A stretch of 64,000 nucleotides of DNA. Origin: Thermobifida cellulosilytica TB100. Lineage in GTDB: Bacteria > Actinomycetota > Actinomycetes > Streptosporangiales > Streptosporangiaceae. This document shows, in pieces, positions 30,877-39,695 of this stretch; the first letter of the stretch is position 1; each line of letters starts with the position of its first letter. The translations under genes and the position numbers were made by a program. The DNA lies in NCBI RefSeq assembly GCF_001517975.1, contig NZ_KQ950180.1, positions 1,054,067 to 1,118,066 of the forward strand, written 5' to 3'. Under the pieces are notes generated by a model, which was not told the origin of the DNA, did no database searches, and saw only the letters and a list, made by a program, of their open reading frames with translations.

Positions 30877-31326
30877 TCACAGGTAGCGGCGGAAGCCCTC
30901 GGCGGACGCGCTGAAGCCCATCGCCAGGCAGAACTCCCGGGCGATGCTCTGGCTCTCGTGGGCGAGCATCTCGATCTTGTAGCAGCCGGCCTGCACGGCG
31001 CGGTTGACCGCCTCCTCCAGCAGGGCCCGGCCGATCCCGGTGCGCCGGTAGGCCGCGTCCACCACCATGTTGTCGACCACCGCCCACGGCTGGGCGTCGT
31101 GGGTGAGGTTGGCGATCACGATCAGGTCGAGGGTGCCGATGATCTGTCCGCGCCGTTCGGCCACCAGGACGGTGCGCTCGGGGTCGTTCTCGATCCGGGT
31201 CCAGGCCCGCACGGTGGCCGAGGACATGCGAACGGTGCCGCTCTGCGTGGGAGCCGCCTCCCCCAGGTCGCGCAGGAGCCGCAGGATCGCACCGAGGTCA
31301 GACCGGACGGCCGCACGGATAATCAT
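30877..31326 (-). CDS. GNAT-family N-acetyltransferase
   Basis: The 149-residue protein is a single GNAT domain. MIIRAAVRSDLGAILRLLRDLGE forms beta1/alpha1, VLVAERRGQIIGTLDLIVIANL the central strands, and VVDAAYRRTGIGRALLEEAV the acetyl-CoA pyrophosphate loop (R/Q-x-x-G-x-G/A). It ends with CYKIEMLAHESQSIAREFCLAMGF. The ATG at 31326 starts exactly at the domain. The substrate is not predictable. The C-terminal block resembles amino-acid or small-molecule acetyltransferases. Confidence 0.87.
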   Translation of the reverse strand: MIIRAAVRSDLGAILRLLRDLGEAAPTQSGTVRMSSATVRAWTRIENDPERTVLVAERRGQIIGTLDLIVIANLTHDAQPWAVVDNMVVDAAYRRTGIGRALLEEAVNRAVQAGCYKIEMLAHESQSIAREFCLAMGFSASAEGFRRYL

Positions 31327-32016
31327 GGCTTCCGGAATCGTAGCCCACAGCGGTCGCAAGCCGGACGATGCCCCACATCAGCCCCATACCAGCGGGGTCG
31401 GCGCCGCGTCGCGGGCCGCCCGCCCCGCTCCGGGGAGACCGCCGCGGCGGACGGGGCGGGGCCCCGGACGCCGGTCCCGGCGACAGTGTGGTGATTCCTC
31501 CCGCACTGCTCCGGAAAATCCTTTTGCGCGGGTTACCGGAATTCTCGCACCCACCGGTTTTCCCAGGGTCAAGGAACGACCAATAAATCACAGGGAGCAC
31601 TTTTTTCGCCACTACTCCATCGACACCTCGGCCGGGGGTTTGATCACAGATTCGGATCACCCCCGGCCCGCGGCGATTCATGGGATGATCGGATGGATAA
31701 ATTCCGCGTTAAGCCACGCTGTGACTTGCTCGTGATGTTGTCTGAAGCACATATCAGCAGGGGCTTCTCCGATAACCGGCCAATCTTCCCCGACCCGTCG
31801 AAGAGGTGCTTTCCCGTCACAGCGCCCCTCTCCCCCCTCCCCTCTCCGGTACTTCCGATCCGATCGCACAGAGCCGCCTTCCGTCAGTGATTCGACAAGA
31901 CACGCCGATTCGGTTTTTATATCCGCCGCCGGAGCGCCCTTGTGTTTCCGTGGGCAGCGTCATCCCCTTCCGCACGACGATTGTGGTCCTTTGTCCGAAA
32001 ATCGAGGGAAGACACC
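31327..32016. other. Gene-free 690-bp region upstream of the NlpC/P60 gene
   Basis: No convincing ORF is present. The stretch 31590-31900 is less GC-rich than average and probably contains the promoter and leader of the NlpC/P60 gene. I looked for a c-di-AMP (ydaO-type) riboswitch, which often precedes such genes in actinobacteria, and did not find its conserved blocks. Confidence 0.45.
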
Positions 32017-32667
32017 ATGTTCTGCAACGAGGGTCCCGGCCGGTCACAGCGCAGCAAGGCACCCCGCATCATCGGGCGGGCCGCCACGGCTTTCTCCGCG
32101 TTGACGCTGGCCGCCACGGTCAGCATCGCGACCGCCACTCCGGTCACGGGTGCGCCCTACCGTGTCGACCCGGGAGCGGACTCCGCTCAGGAGCAGCAGG
32201 CTCGGGACGGCAAGGGCAGCAAGGGGAGCAAGGACACCGACAAGAGCAGCAAGGAAAGCAAGGGGAGCAAGGACGACAAGGGCAGCAAGAGCAAGAGCGG
32301 CAAGGACAGCGGCGTCGGCGTGAAGGCGCTGCGCCACGCCGAGAGCAAGATCGGCGCCCCCTATCGCTGGGGGGCCGCCGGACCGTCCGCCTTCGACTGT
32401 TCCGGGCTTGTGCAGTGGTCCTTCAGACAGGCCGGAGTAACGCTGAAACGCACCACGACAGACCAGGTCACCCAGGGCTCGCCGGTCTCCCGTTCCCAGT
32501 TGCGCCCCGGTGACCTGGTCTTCTTCTACTCCGGCCCGAGCCACGTGGGCATCTACGCCGGCGACAACAAGATGATCCACGCCCCGCGTCCGGGGAAGAA
32601 CGTGCAGATCGTCGACCTGTCCCGCTACTACGACCAGCACTTCCACTCCGCGCGCCGGATCTCCTGA
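32017..32667 (+). CDS. Secreted NlpC/P60 peptidoglycan endopeptidase
   Basis: The 216-residue preprotein has a long actinobacterial signal peptide (to about residue 46), a Lys/Ser/Gly linker of roughly 35 residues built from GSK-type repeats, and an NlpC/P60 domain. The catalytic Cys is C128 in FDCSGLVQWSF. H176 in SHVGIYAG and a second His in MIHAPRPG complete the triad. Such enzymes cut D-Glu to diamino-acid links in cell-wall peptides. The ATG at 32017 is preceded by GAGGGA. The basic linker may bind the anionic wall. Confidence 0.92.
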   Translation: MFCNEGPGRSQRSKAPRIIGRAATAFSALTLAATVSIATATPVTGAPYRVDPGADSAQEQQARDGKGSKGSKDTDKSSKESKGSKDDKGSKSKSGKDSGVGVKALRHAESKIGAPYRWGAAGPSAFDCSGLVQWSFRQAGVTLKRTTTDQVTQGSPVSRSQLRPGDLVFFYSGPSHVGIYAGDNKMIHAPRPGKNVQIVDLSRYYDQHFHSARRIS

Positions 32668-32801
32668 TCCGCAGCGCCCGCCGCCCCGCCCCGAGCGCGT
32701 GCCGAGTCGCCCGGAGCGGCCCGGCGGGCGCTCCGCACCGCCGTCCCCGGGCCTGCCGGAGGCGTTAGGGTGGCGGGCAGCAGTGCGGAGGTGGCGGCAC
32801 G

Positions 32802-33818
32802 GTGGCCGGAACCGATTCCTACGACGCGATCTGCATCGGCGAGACCATGGGCCAGCTCGCCCCGGCGTCGGCGGTCCCGCTGGTCGACCAGCCCCCGCTG
32901 CTGCCGCGGATCGGCGGCGCGGAGTCCAACGTGGCCTGCGGACTGGCCGCCCTGGGCCACCGGGTCGCCTGGGTGGGCCGGGTGGGTGACGATCCGTTCG
33001 GGCGGATCGTCACCCGCACGCTGACCGGCTACGGGGTCGACGTCTCCCTGGTGGAGACCGACCCGCGGCGCCCGACCGGCCTCTACCTCAAGGACCCCGC
33101 TCCCGACGGCACCGCGGTGTACTACTACCGGCACGGCTCCGCCGCCTCCGCGATCGGCCCGGAACTCGCCGACCGGCCGGAACTGCGGGCCGCGCGGCTG
33201 CTGCACCTGTCGGGGATCACCCCGGCACTGTCGGCGGGCTGCGCCGCGTTCACCCGGAGGCTGCTCACCGGACGCGCCCCGGGGCCGCCGCTGGTCTCCT
33301 TCGACGTCAACCACCGGGCCGCCCTGTGGCCGGCCGCGAGGGCGGCGCAACCGCTCCTGGAGCTGGCCCGCTCCGCCGACCTGGTCCTCGTCGGCCGGGA
33401 CGAGGCCGAACGGCTGTGGCACACCGCCACCGCCGACGACGTCCGCGCACTGCTGGACGGCGTGGCCCACCTCGTGGTCAAGGACGCGGGGGTCGGCGCG
33501 GTCCACTACGCGCGCGGGGAGCGGGTGGTCGTACCCGCTCCCCGGGTCGAGGTGGTCGAGGCGGTCGGCGCGGGCGACGCCTTCGCCGCGGGCTTCCTCT
33601 CCGGTCTGCTGGACGGCCGTGCCCCGGCACAGTGCCTGCGGCTGGGCCACGTCATGGCCGCCGCCACCCTGCTGAGCACCGCGGACCTGGCGCCCCTGCC
33701 GCCGCGCCCGGCCCGCGAGCGCCTCCTCGCCCTGTCCGACGCCGACTGGGCCGCCCTGCGCGTGCCCGACCCGGCGCTGTTCCCCCTCCCGTCCCCTCCC
33801 CACTTCTCCGGAGCGTGA
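32802..33818 (+). CDS. kdgK: PfkB-family sugar kinase, probable 2-keto-3-deoxygluconate kinase
   Basis: The 338-residue enzyme has ribokinase-fold signatures: ICIGETMGQLAP at the start, GGAESNVACGLAALGHRVAWVGRVGDDPFG (PfkB signature 1), and the catalytic VEAVGAGDAFAAGF signature 2 near residue 255. A KDG-kinase role is inferred chiefly from the neighbour three bases downstream, a KDPG aldolase. Together they would convert 2-keto-3-deoxygluconate to pyruvate and glyceraldehyde 3-phosphate. GTG at 32802 has GGAGG upstream, and a TAGGGT -10 element lies at 32766. Confidence 0.85.
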   Translation: MAGTDSYDAICIGETMGQLAPASAVPLVDQPPLLPRIGGAESNVACGLAALGHRVAWVGRVGDDPFGRIVTRTLTGYGVDVSLVETDPRRPTGLYLKDPAPDGTAVYYYRHGSAASAIGPELADRPELRAARLLHLSGITPALSAGCAAFTRRLLTGRAPGPPLVSFDVNHRAALWPAARAAQPLLELARSADLVLVGRDEAERLWHTATADDVRALLDGVAHLVVKDAGVGAVHYARGERVVVPAPRVEVVEAVGAGDAFAAGFLSGLLDGRAPAQCLRLGHVMAAATLLSTADLAPLPPRPARERLLALSDADWAALRVPDPALFPLPSPPHFSGA

Positions 33819-33821
33819 CCG

Positions 33822-34421
33822 ATGCCTGTGGACCTCACCGACCTCTTCGCCGGTCAGCGGGTCATGGCGATCCTGCGCGGCATGTCCGAGCAGACCACCG
33901 TCGAGCTGGCCAACCGCGCCTGGGACCTGGGCATCGACCTGGTCGAGGTGCCCATCCAGTCGCCCGACGCGCTTCCCGCGCTGCGCGCGGCGGTGGCGGC
34001 GGGCCGGAGCCGCGGCCGACCGGTGGGCGCGGGCACGGTGACCACGCCCGCCCGGGTGGCCGCCGCCGCCGAGGCGGGGGCCGCCTTCACCGTGGCTCCC
34101 GGCTTCGACGGGGAGGTCCTGGCCGCCTCGCTCGCGGCGGGACTGCCGCACCTGCCCGGGGTGGCGACGCCCAGCGAGATCCAGCAGGCGCTGCGGCACG
34201 GCGTCACGTGGCTGAAGGCGTTCCCGGCCAGCGTGCTGGGGACCGCCTGGTTCGCCGCCATGCGCGGCCCGTTCCCCGAGGCCAACCTGGTGGCGACCGG
34301 GGGAGTCTCGGCGCACGACGCCGCGGACTACCTGGCGGCCGGCGCCCGGGCGGTGGCCGTGGGATCGGCGCTGGCCGACCCGTCCCAGTGGAAGCGGCTC
34401 GCCGAAATCGTCGGCGGTTGA
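33822..34421 (+). CDS. eda: 2-dehydro-3-deoxy-phosphogluconate aldolase
   Basis: This class I aldolase splits KDPG. The 199-residue length is normal. Conserved elements are VMAILRG, the Glu in LVEVPIQSPDA, GAGTVTTPARV, the phosphate-binding GGVSAHDA near the C-terminus, and the Schiff-base Lys in VTWLKAFPAS around residue 132. It starts three bases after the kinase stop and is clearly in one operon with it. Confidence 0.92.
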   Translation: MPVDLTDLFAGQRVMAILRGMSEQTTVELANRAWDLGIDLVEVPIQSPDALPALRAAVAAGRSRGRPVGAGTVTTPARVAAAAEAGAAFTVAPGFDGEVLAASLAAGLPHLPGVATPSEIQQALRHGVTWLKAFPASVLGTAWFAAMRGPFPEANLVATGGVSAHDAADYLAAGARAVAVGSALADPSQWKRLAEIVGG

Positions 34422-34485
34422 CCCCGGTCCGGCGGAGAATCACCGCGCGGGCAGTGGAACAGGCCGCCGCAGAAAAACGGTCGTA

Positions 34486-34845
34486 TCACACGCATCCATG
34501 GCGAATCCGGGCAGCGGAATGGCTCGCAGAATCCTCGATCCGGATCGATCCGGCCCGAACAGGAATATCGAATTCGATTCTGCCGCGTTCCGAACACAGC
34601 ACCAGGGCCGGATGGCAGGACGGCCCCGCGTACAGGGAGTACCCGGTGCCCGCGTCGGTGTCCACGGCCACGACCCCGCCCTGGTCGCACCGGAGGCGGC
34701 GGGCGGTCACCATCCCGATCGTCTGCCGGTGGCCGGACTCGTAGTGGACGGTCACCGGTCCGCCCGTGCGCCGGGGAACAGGCGGCGGCGCCGTCTGGAC
34801 GATGGCGGCGGCCATGGCGGCGAGATGGTGCGGACGGACGGGCAC
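34486..34845 (-). CDS. Hypothetical protein, 119 aa
   Basis: The GTG at 34845 is preceded by GGAGGTGGAG at correct spacing, and the frame has the GC3-rich codon pattern of neighbouring genes. The product shows VHYESGHRQTIGMVTARRLRCDQGG and VAVDTDAGTGYSLYAGPSCHPALVLC, which suggest a small beta-rich domain. No membrane segment or known motif was recognised. It is convergent with eda and divergent from the HemC-like gene. Confidence 0.6.
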   Translation of the reverse strand: MPVRPHHLAAMAAAIVQTAPPPVPRRTGGPVTVHYESGHRQTIGMVTARRLRCDQGGVVAVDTDAGTGYSLYAGPSCHPALVLCSERGRIEFDIPVRAGSIRIEDSASHSAARIRHGCV

Positions 34846-35042
34846 GGCTGGTTCTCCACCTCCGGAAGCGCAATTCCTTGCCCAATGGTCATGGAGCTGA
34901 CACCCTGTGTAAACAAAGGCGACAGGAACGGCGTGTCACCGCCGTCCGCGACACGAACTGCTGCGACGGCCGGGAACCGGGTGAACCATTGCCGGATTTT
35001 CATGTTTCGAGCTTGTTAAATTCCTGTTGATATGCGCGTAAC

Positions 35043-36008
35043 ATGCCTATCTTTGAGGTTGTGCTTCCTGTAGAACAGCAACGGTTACGGATCGGTACTC
35101 GCGTTTCCCCCACCGCCCGGGTCCACGCACTCCACGTGCGCGACCTGCTGGCCAAAGCCCTTCCCGAGATCTCCATGGAGATCATCCCCATCGAGACCGC
35201 CGCGGAGCGTCGCGTCGGCGGGTTCGCCTCGCTCCACGGACGCACCGCCGCCAAACGGGAGCTCGACAAGCGCCTGCTCTCCGGTCAGATCGACCTCGCG
35301 GTGCACTGGATGAAGGAGGTACCCAGCGACTCCACGGTCCCGGAGGGCATCACCTTCGGCGCCTACATCCGCCGCGAGGACATCCACGACGTCGCCGTCT
35401 TCCGTGCCGGATCGCCCTACCGGACGCTCGCCGAACTCCCCCCGGGAGCCGGTGTCGGGGTCGCCTCCGTCCACCGCTGCGGGCAGCTCCTGCGCTACCG
35501 CCCCGACCTGACCGTCCACACCACGCACGGGGACGCCGACAGCCAGATCGACGCCCTCGACGCCCAGGACGAGTACGAGGCGGTGATCGTGGCCCACTCC
35601 GAGATCGCCCGCCCGCACCCGCCGGAGGACCGGGCGATGCAGCCCCTCGACCTGGAGATGATGTGTCCGCCGATCGGGGCCGCAGCGATCGGTGTGGCCT
35701 GCCGGATCGACGACGTCCCCCTCGCCGATCTGCTCTACACGATCGACGACCCGCTCACCCGCGCCCACATCACCGCCGAACGCACCCTGCAACACGGCCT
35801 GCGGGCCCACTACGACAGCCCCATCGCCGGACACTGCTGGTCGCTGCCGGACGGCAGGCTCTCCCTGCGCGGACTGGTCTTCACCCGTGACGGGAGGCAC
35901 ATGGTCGAGGTGTGCGAGCAGGACGCCGGCAACCGGCCGACCCGCCTGGGCACCCGTGTCGCCGCCGCACTGCTCAGCCGCGGCGTGGGCGCCCTCATCT
36001 CCCACTGA
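35043..36008 (+). CDS. Divergent hydroxymethylbilane-synthase (HemC)-like protein
   Basis: The 321-residue protein follows the HemC fold order: LRIGTRVSPTARVHALHV corresponds to the N-terminal LRIGTR box, IDLAVHWMKEVPSD (residues ~85-96) to the catalytic VHSLKDVP box, and SPIAGHCWSLPDGRLSLRG to the cofactor-cysteine region with C265. The catalytic Asp position is Glu (E92), the Ser of HSxKD is Trp, and the R-rich dipyrromethane-binding loop is poorly conserved. No other haem gene is adjacent. It is most likely a paralog with altered chemistry or a binding role rather than the housekeeping enzyme. Confidence 0.72.
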   Translation: MPIFEVVLPVEQQRLRIGTRVSPTARVHALHVRDLLAKALPEISMEIIPIETAAERRVGGFASLHGRTAAKRELDKRLLSGQIDLAVHWMKEVPSDSTVPEGITFGAYIRREDIHDVAVFRAGSPYRTLAELPPGAGVGVASVHRCGQLLRYRPDLTVHTTHGDADSQIDALDAQDEYEAVIVAHSEIARPHPPEDRAMQPLDLEMMCPPIGAAAIGVACRIDDVPLADLLYTIDDPLTRAHITAERTLQHGLRAHYDSPIAGHCWSLPDGRLSLRGLVFTRDGRHMVEVCEQDAGNRPTRLGTRVAAALLSRGVGALISH

Positions 36009-36191
36009 CCCAAGCCCCGGTTCCGCGGTGGGACGGGCCGGTCCCGCACCTGCCTCCCGCCCCACCGGAATCCCGCTGACGCAGTCGGGTCAGCGCCCCG
36101 CGGTCGGGCCCCGTACCCCGGCCGCGGGAACTTTCTTCCGGCCCCGCACGTCTGTCCCGGCGGACCGCCGGAGACCGACGGGAGGTGTGCC

Positions 36192-36461
36192 GTGGCGTCC
36201 GTCCTCGCCCAGGCCCTCCTGTCCGGGCTGGACGGCACCGCCCCGGGCCTGGGGCCGCTCGGCGCGCTGGCGGTGCTCGCCGTCGGCGCGGCCCTGCCGT
36301 GGATCGCCGTCCCCCGCTGCTGCCCGCGGGCCGCCGAGACCGAACCCCACGCCCGGAGGGGCGCGCTCCGCCAGCGCATCGGCGTCGTCGTCTCCGCGGC
36401 TCCCGACGTGCCCGGAAAGCCCTGGCCCCGGACTCCCGGCGCGGCCGTTCCGGCCGCGTGA
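36192..36461 (+). CDS. DUF6412-type small membrane protein
   Basis: The 89-residue product starts at GTG 36192 after GGGAGG. It has one or two hydrophobic stretches (VLAQALLSGLDG and LGPLGALAVLAVGAALPWIAV) and a polar Pro/Arg-rich tail. It resembles the actinobacterial DUF6412 family, whose genes commonly precede a YidC/Oxa1 gene. Here the stop overlaps the GTG start of a YidC-like remnant by four bases, preserving the ancestral translational coupling. Confidence 0.65.
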   Translation: MASVLAQALLSGLDGTAPGLGPLGALAVLAVGAALPWIAVPRCCPRAAETEPHARRGALRQRIGVVVSAAPDVPGKPWPRTPGAAVPAA

Positions 36462-36677
36462 CCGCACCGACCCCGCTCCGTCCCGGTCCCGGAACCGGGA
36501 GGCTCCTCGCCGTTCGCGGACGGCAGGCGCCTTCCGCGGGCCTGCTCACCTGCCTGCCGTTCACCACGGTGCTGATCGCGGTGTTCGCCGCCGGCCGCCG
36601 GGGTCCACCTGGCGGTGTCCACGGCGTGGACGCTGGCGGAGCGCCTTGCGCTGCGCCGACCGGTCCGGGCCGCCTGA
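36458..36677 (+). pseudogene. Remnant of a YidC/Oxa1-like insertase gene
   Basis: The GTG at 36458 overlaps the preceding stop and opens a frame whose residues ~30-50 (LLTCLPFTTVLIAVFAAG) resemble the last membrane region of short YidC-like proteins. The expected continuation GVHLAVSTAWTLAERLALRR lies in another frame from 36603 to the TGA at 36675-36677. Most of the protein (about 150-200 residues, including the earlier helices) is missing. An internal deletion plus a frameshift is the simplest reading. The assignment rests on similarity of short C-terminal segments only. Confidence 0.55.
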
Positions 36678-36719
36678 GGACGCGGGGCGCGCGGCGGGAC
36701 CGGCCGCGCGCCCCGGCCC

Positions 36720-36872
36720 TCACCGGGTCCGGTTCTGCACCCAGCCCCAGACCGCGGTCGCCACGAAGAGCACCGCGCCGATGACGAACAACCAGAACAG
36801 TCCCTCGATGACCAGGCCGAGGATGGACAGCACCAGCCAGACGGCCAGCAGGACCAGGACGAGTTTCAGCAT
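36720..36872 (-). CDS. 50-residue hydrophobic membrane protein
   Basis: ATG at 36872 lies six bases after GGAGG and encodes MLKLVLVLLAVWLVLSILG, then a second hydrophobic stretch (LFWLFVIGAVLFVATAVWGW) and a basic end NRTR. Two membrane helices are likely. Similar tiny hydrophobic proteins are widespread in actinobacteria with no assigned role. It begins 17 bp after the BCCT transporter stop on the same strand, so it may share that transcript. Confidence 0.75.
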   Translation of the reverse strand: MLKLVLVLLAVWLVLSILGLVIEGLFWLFVIGAVLFVATAVWGWVQNRTR

Positions 36873-36889
36873 CACGGCCTCCAGGGGTG

Positions 36890-38779
36890 TCACGTCCGGG
36901 GCGGGTCGCCCCGCTGTCCACTACCCCCGGCACCCGCATCATGCGGGGCCTCCCCACGGGACCGGGTACTGCTCCCCCGCGGAGGCGGCACCTCCGATCC
37001 CGCGGGGGCCACGGAGAGCCGGAACCCCTCCTCGTAGGTGCGGGCGCCGGTGACGACCGCCTCGTGCACCAGCTCCCGTGCCCTGCGGGCGCGCATCGCC
37101 GCGGGGTCGCGCCGCAGCCCCTTCAGCAGGGCCACGCACAGCATGACCATCACGACCAGCCAGGGCGCGGCCCCCAGGATGGTGATGTTCTGCAACCCGT
37201 CGATGGCGGTGCTGCCCCCTTCGCCGACGAGCAGCATGATCGCGGCGACCGCGGCGATCAGCAGCCCCCACAGCACGGTCATGGGCACCCGCGGCTGGTC
37301 CGCGCCGCGCTGGGTGAGCGTGCCCATGACGATCGACGCCGAGTCCGCGCCGGTGATGAAGAAGATCGCGACCAGCAGCGCGACCAGCACGCTCACCGCC
37401 GTGCTCCACGGGAAGTACTGCAACATCCCGTAGAACTGCTCCTCGATCTCCCCCGTCCCGGCCAGGTCGACCCCCGACGCCTGGAGGCTGATCGCGGTGC
37501 CGCCGAAGACGGAGAACCAGACCAGGCTGACGACGCTGGGCACCAGGATGACGCCCGTCACGAACTCCCGGATGGTGCGTCCCCGGCTGATCTTGGCGAT
37601 GAACAGCCCCACGAACGGGGTCCAGGAGATCCACCACGCCCAGTAGAACACCGTCCACGTCGACAGCCACTCGCCGGTCCCGCTCGCCCCGGTGGCCTCG
37701 GTACGCCCGGCCAGTTGGAAGAAGTCCTGGAAGTAGGCGGCGACCGAGCTCGGGATCAGGTTGAGGATGTACACGGTCGGCCCGGTGACCAGCACGAAGA
37801 CCAGCAGCACCACGGCCATGACCATGTTGGTGTTGGACAGCCACTTGATGCCCCGGGCGATCCCCGACACCGCGGAGACCAGGTAGCAGGCCATGATGAC
37901 GGCGATGACGAGGAGGAGCAGGCCGATCGTCGTCTCCTCCGCCCAGCCCAGGCTCTGTAGGCCGCCGCCGATCTGTAGGGCGCCCAGCCCCAGGGAGCAC
38001 GCCGACCCGAACAGGGTGGCGAGGACGGCGATCACGTCGATGGTCTTGCCGATCGGCCCGTTCGCGGCCTTCTCCCCGATGAGGGGGATGAACGCCGCAC
38101 TGATCAGTTGGCTGCGGCCGCGGCGGAAGGTGGTGTAGGCGATGGCCAGGCCGACCACCGCGTAGATCGCCCACGGGTACAGCGTCCAGTGGAACAGCGT
38201 GGTGGCCATCGCGGTGAGCGCGCGCTGCGCGTCGTCGCCGCCCGCGGTCCCCGGCGGCGGGGTGACGTAGTGGGCGAGCGGTTCGGCGACACCGTAGAAC
38301 ATCAGTCCGATGCCCATACCGGTGGCGAACATCATCGCGATCCACGACACCGTGGTGTAGCGGGGGGCCTCGCCCTCCCGGCCCAGCGGGATCCGGCCGT
38401 ACCGGCTGAGGGCGAGCCACAGCGCGAACACCACGAACACCGACGCGGTGAGGACGAACACCCAGCCGCCGTAGCGCATCAGTCCGGACAGCAGGCTCCC
38501 GGCGACGGAGGCCAGCGACTCGTCGGAGACCGCGCCCCACACCACGAAGGCCAGGGTGAGGGTGGCCGCCGCGGCGAAGACCGCCCAGTCCGTCCGCGGC
38601 GCCCGCTCGGCCTCGAGGACGGGAGGCGGTTCCCACAGCAGTTCCCGGTTCTCGACCGGTTCGACAGCCTGTTCGGGTGACCCGAGATTCTTGCGTACCA
38701 CGGTGAACCGGCGCGCCTGCGCGCCGCCTCCTTCCGCGAGAGCACGGAACGGAAACCTTCCACCGACTTCCCAGGTCAC
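36890..38779 (-). CDS. BCCT-family betaine/carnitine/choline transporter
   Basis: The 629-residue protein has twelve predicted membrane helices and BCCT signatures: MMFATGMGIGLMFYGVAEPLAHY (glycine-rich stretch), a tryptophan-rich TM8 segment (FYWAWWISWTPFVGLFIAKISRGRTIREF) and FFITGADSASIVMG. Such carriers import compatible solutes with Na+ or H+. The C-terminal 50 residues are hydrophilic and may sense osmotic stress. The N-terminus is uncertain: GTG 38779 has GGCGAGG upstream, but GTG 38701 (603 residues) starts closer to conserved sequence. It follows the exonuclease gene by 35 bp. Confidence 0.92.
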   Translation of the reverse strand: MTWEVGGRFPFRALAEGGGAQARRFTVVRKNLGSPEQAVEPVENRELLWEPPPVLEAERAPRTDWAVFAAAATLTLAFVVWGAVSDESLASVAGSLLSGLMRYGGWVFVLTASVFVVFALWLALSRYGRIPLGREGEAPRYTTVSWIAMMFATGMGIGLMFYGVAEPLAHYVTPPPGTAGGDDAQRALTAMATTLFHWTLYPWAIYAVVGLAIAYTTFRRGRSQLISAAFIPLIGEKAANGPIGKTIDVIAVLATLFGSACSLGLGALQIGGGLQSLGWAEETTIGLLLLVIAVIMACYLVSAVSGIARGIKWLSNTNMVMAVVLLVFVLVTGPTVYILNLIPSSVAAYFQDFFQLAGRTEATGASGTGEWLSTWTVFYWAWWISWTPFVGLFIAKISRGRTIREFVTGVILVPSVVSLVWFSVFGGTAISLQASGVDLAGTGEIEEQFYGMLQYFPWSTAVSVLVALLVAIFFITGADSASIVMGTLTQRGADQPRVPMTVLWGLLIAAVAAIMLLVGEGGSTAIDGLQNITILGAAPWLVVMVMLCVALLKGLRRDPAAMRARRARELVHEAVVTGARTYEEGFRLSVAPAGSEVPPPRGSSTRSRGEAPHDAGAGGSGQRGDPPRT

Positions 38780-38814
38780 CGCCGTTCATGCCTCGCCGGT
38801 CGGATTCCCCCGGC

Positions 38815-39567
38815 TCACCACAGGCCCGGCTGCTCCTCCTCCAGCGGGATCAGCGGCCAGGACCGGCTGATGCGCGCGTCGGTCTGCCCCTTGCGGCGCA
38901 GGAACGCCTCGAAGGACGCGGCCTGCTCGGCTGCCGCGCGCACCTGGAGGTCGTGGAGCTCCAGGGGGGACAGACCGGCCAGGCGTGCTGCGGAGCGGCC
39001 GATGCTGCGGGCCACCGCCGCGGCCGCCGCCGCGTCCGCACCCGCCTCGTGGGCCCCGTCGTGGCGCACCCGGTAGTGGGCGCACAGCGCCTCCAGGTTG
39101 CGTTTGCCCCGGCGGTAGCGGTCGACGTGCCGGTCCAGGACCAGGGGGTCGACGATCGGGGCGACCGCGGCGAGCCGGTCCGACAGCGGGACGACGCCGT
39201 GGCGGCGGCACTCGCGGTCCAGGATGGTGAGGTCGAAGGGGGCGTTCATGATGACCAGCGGGATCCCCGCGGCCAGGAGGCGTTCCAGGGCCTCGGTGAT
39301 CTCGGCCACCGCGGCGGCGGCGGGCTGCCCCTCTGCGGCGGCCCGCTCCGTGCTGATGCCGTGGATCGCGGCGGCAGCGGCGGGGATCTCGGTTCCGGGG
39401 TCGACCAGCCAGGTCCGCCGCGCGCTGGGGGAGCCGTCGGCGGCCGTCTCGATGACCGCCGCGGTCACGACGCGATCGCGTTCGAGATCGACCCCGGTCG
39501 TCTCCAGGTCGAAGGCGGCCAGGGGACCGAGGTGCCAGCCGGGAGCGGTCGCGCTGTTGTCCGTCAT
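38815..39567 (-). CDS. DnaQ-like DEDDh 3'-5' exonuclease
   Basis: The 250-residue protein has an exonuclease fold with FDLETTGVD (Exo I, D20 and E22), MNAPFDLTILDREC (Exo II) and a C-terminal HEAGADAAAAAAVARSI (Exo III, His and Asp). It is related to the proofreading subunit epsilon, but actinobacteria carry several stand-alone forms, so a DNA-repair or RNA-trimming role cannot be distinguished. The ATG at 39567 starts ten residues before the domain. It is probably co-transcribed with the BCCT transporter downstream. Confidence 0.88.
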   Translation of the reverse strand: MTDNSATAPGWHLGPLAAFDLETTGVDLERDRVVTAAVIETAADGSPSARRTWLVDPGTEIPAAAAAIHGISTERAAAEGQPAAAAVAEITEALERLLAAGIPLVIMNAPFDLTILDRECRRHGVVPLSDRLAAVAPIVDPLVLDRHVDRYRRGKRNLEALCAHYRVRHDGAHEAGADAAAAAAVARSIGRSAARLAGLSPLELHDLQVRAAAEQAASFEAFLRRKGQTDARISRSWPLIPLEEEQPGLW

Positions 39568-39695
39568 GCCGCGACTCTACTGGTCTGCGGTGACAGGGGC
39601 CCCGGTTCCGCGGAACCGTGACGCCGCGGTGCATACCGCGGGACACCCAGGGGATATTCACGGTGCGTAAGCGGCAGGAGTTGTCAGGGGGGAAC

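Noticed and set aside
31327..32016. A c-di-AMP riboswitch before the NlpC/P60 gene
   Set aside because: The conserved sequence blocks of that riboswitch could not be found.
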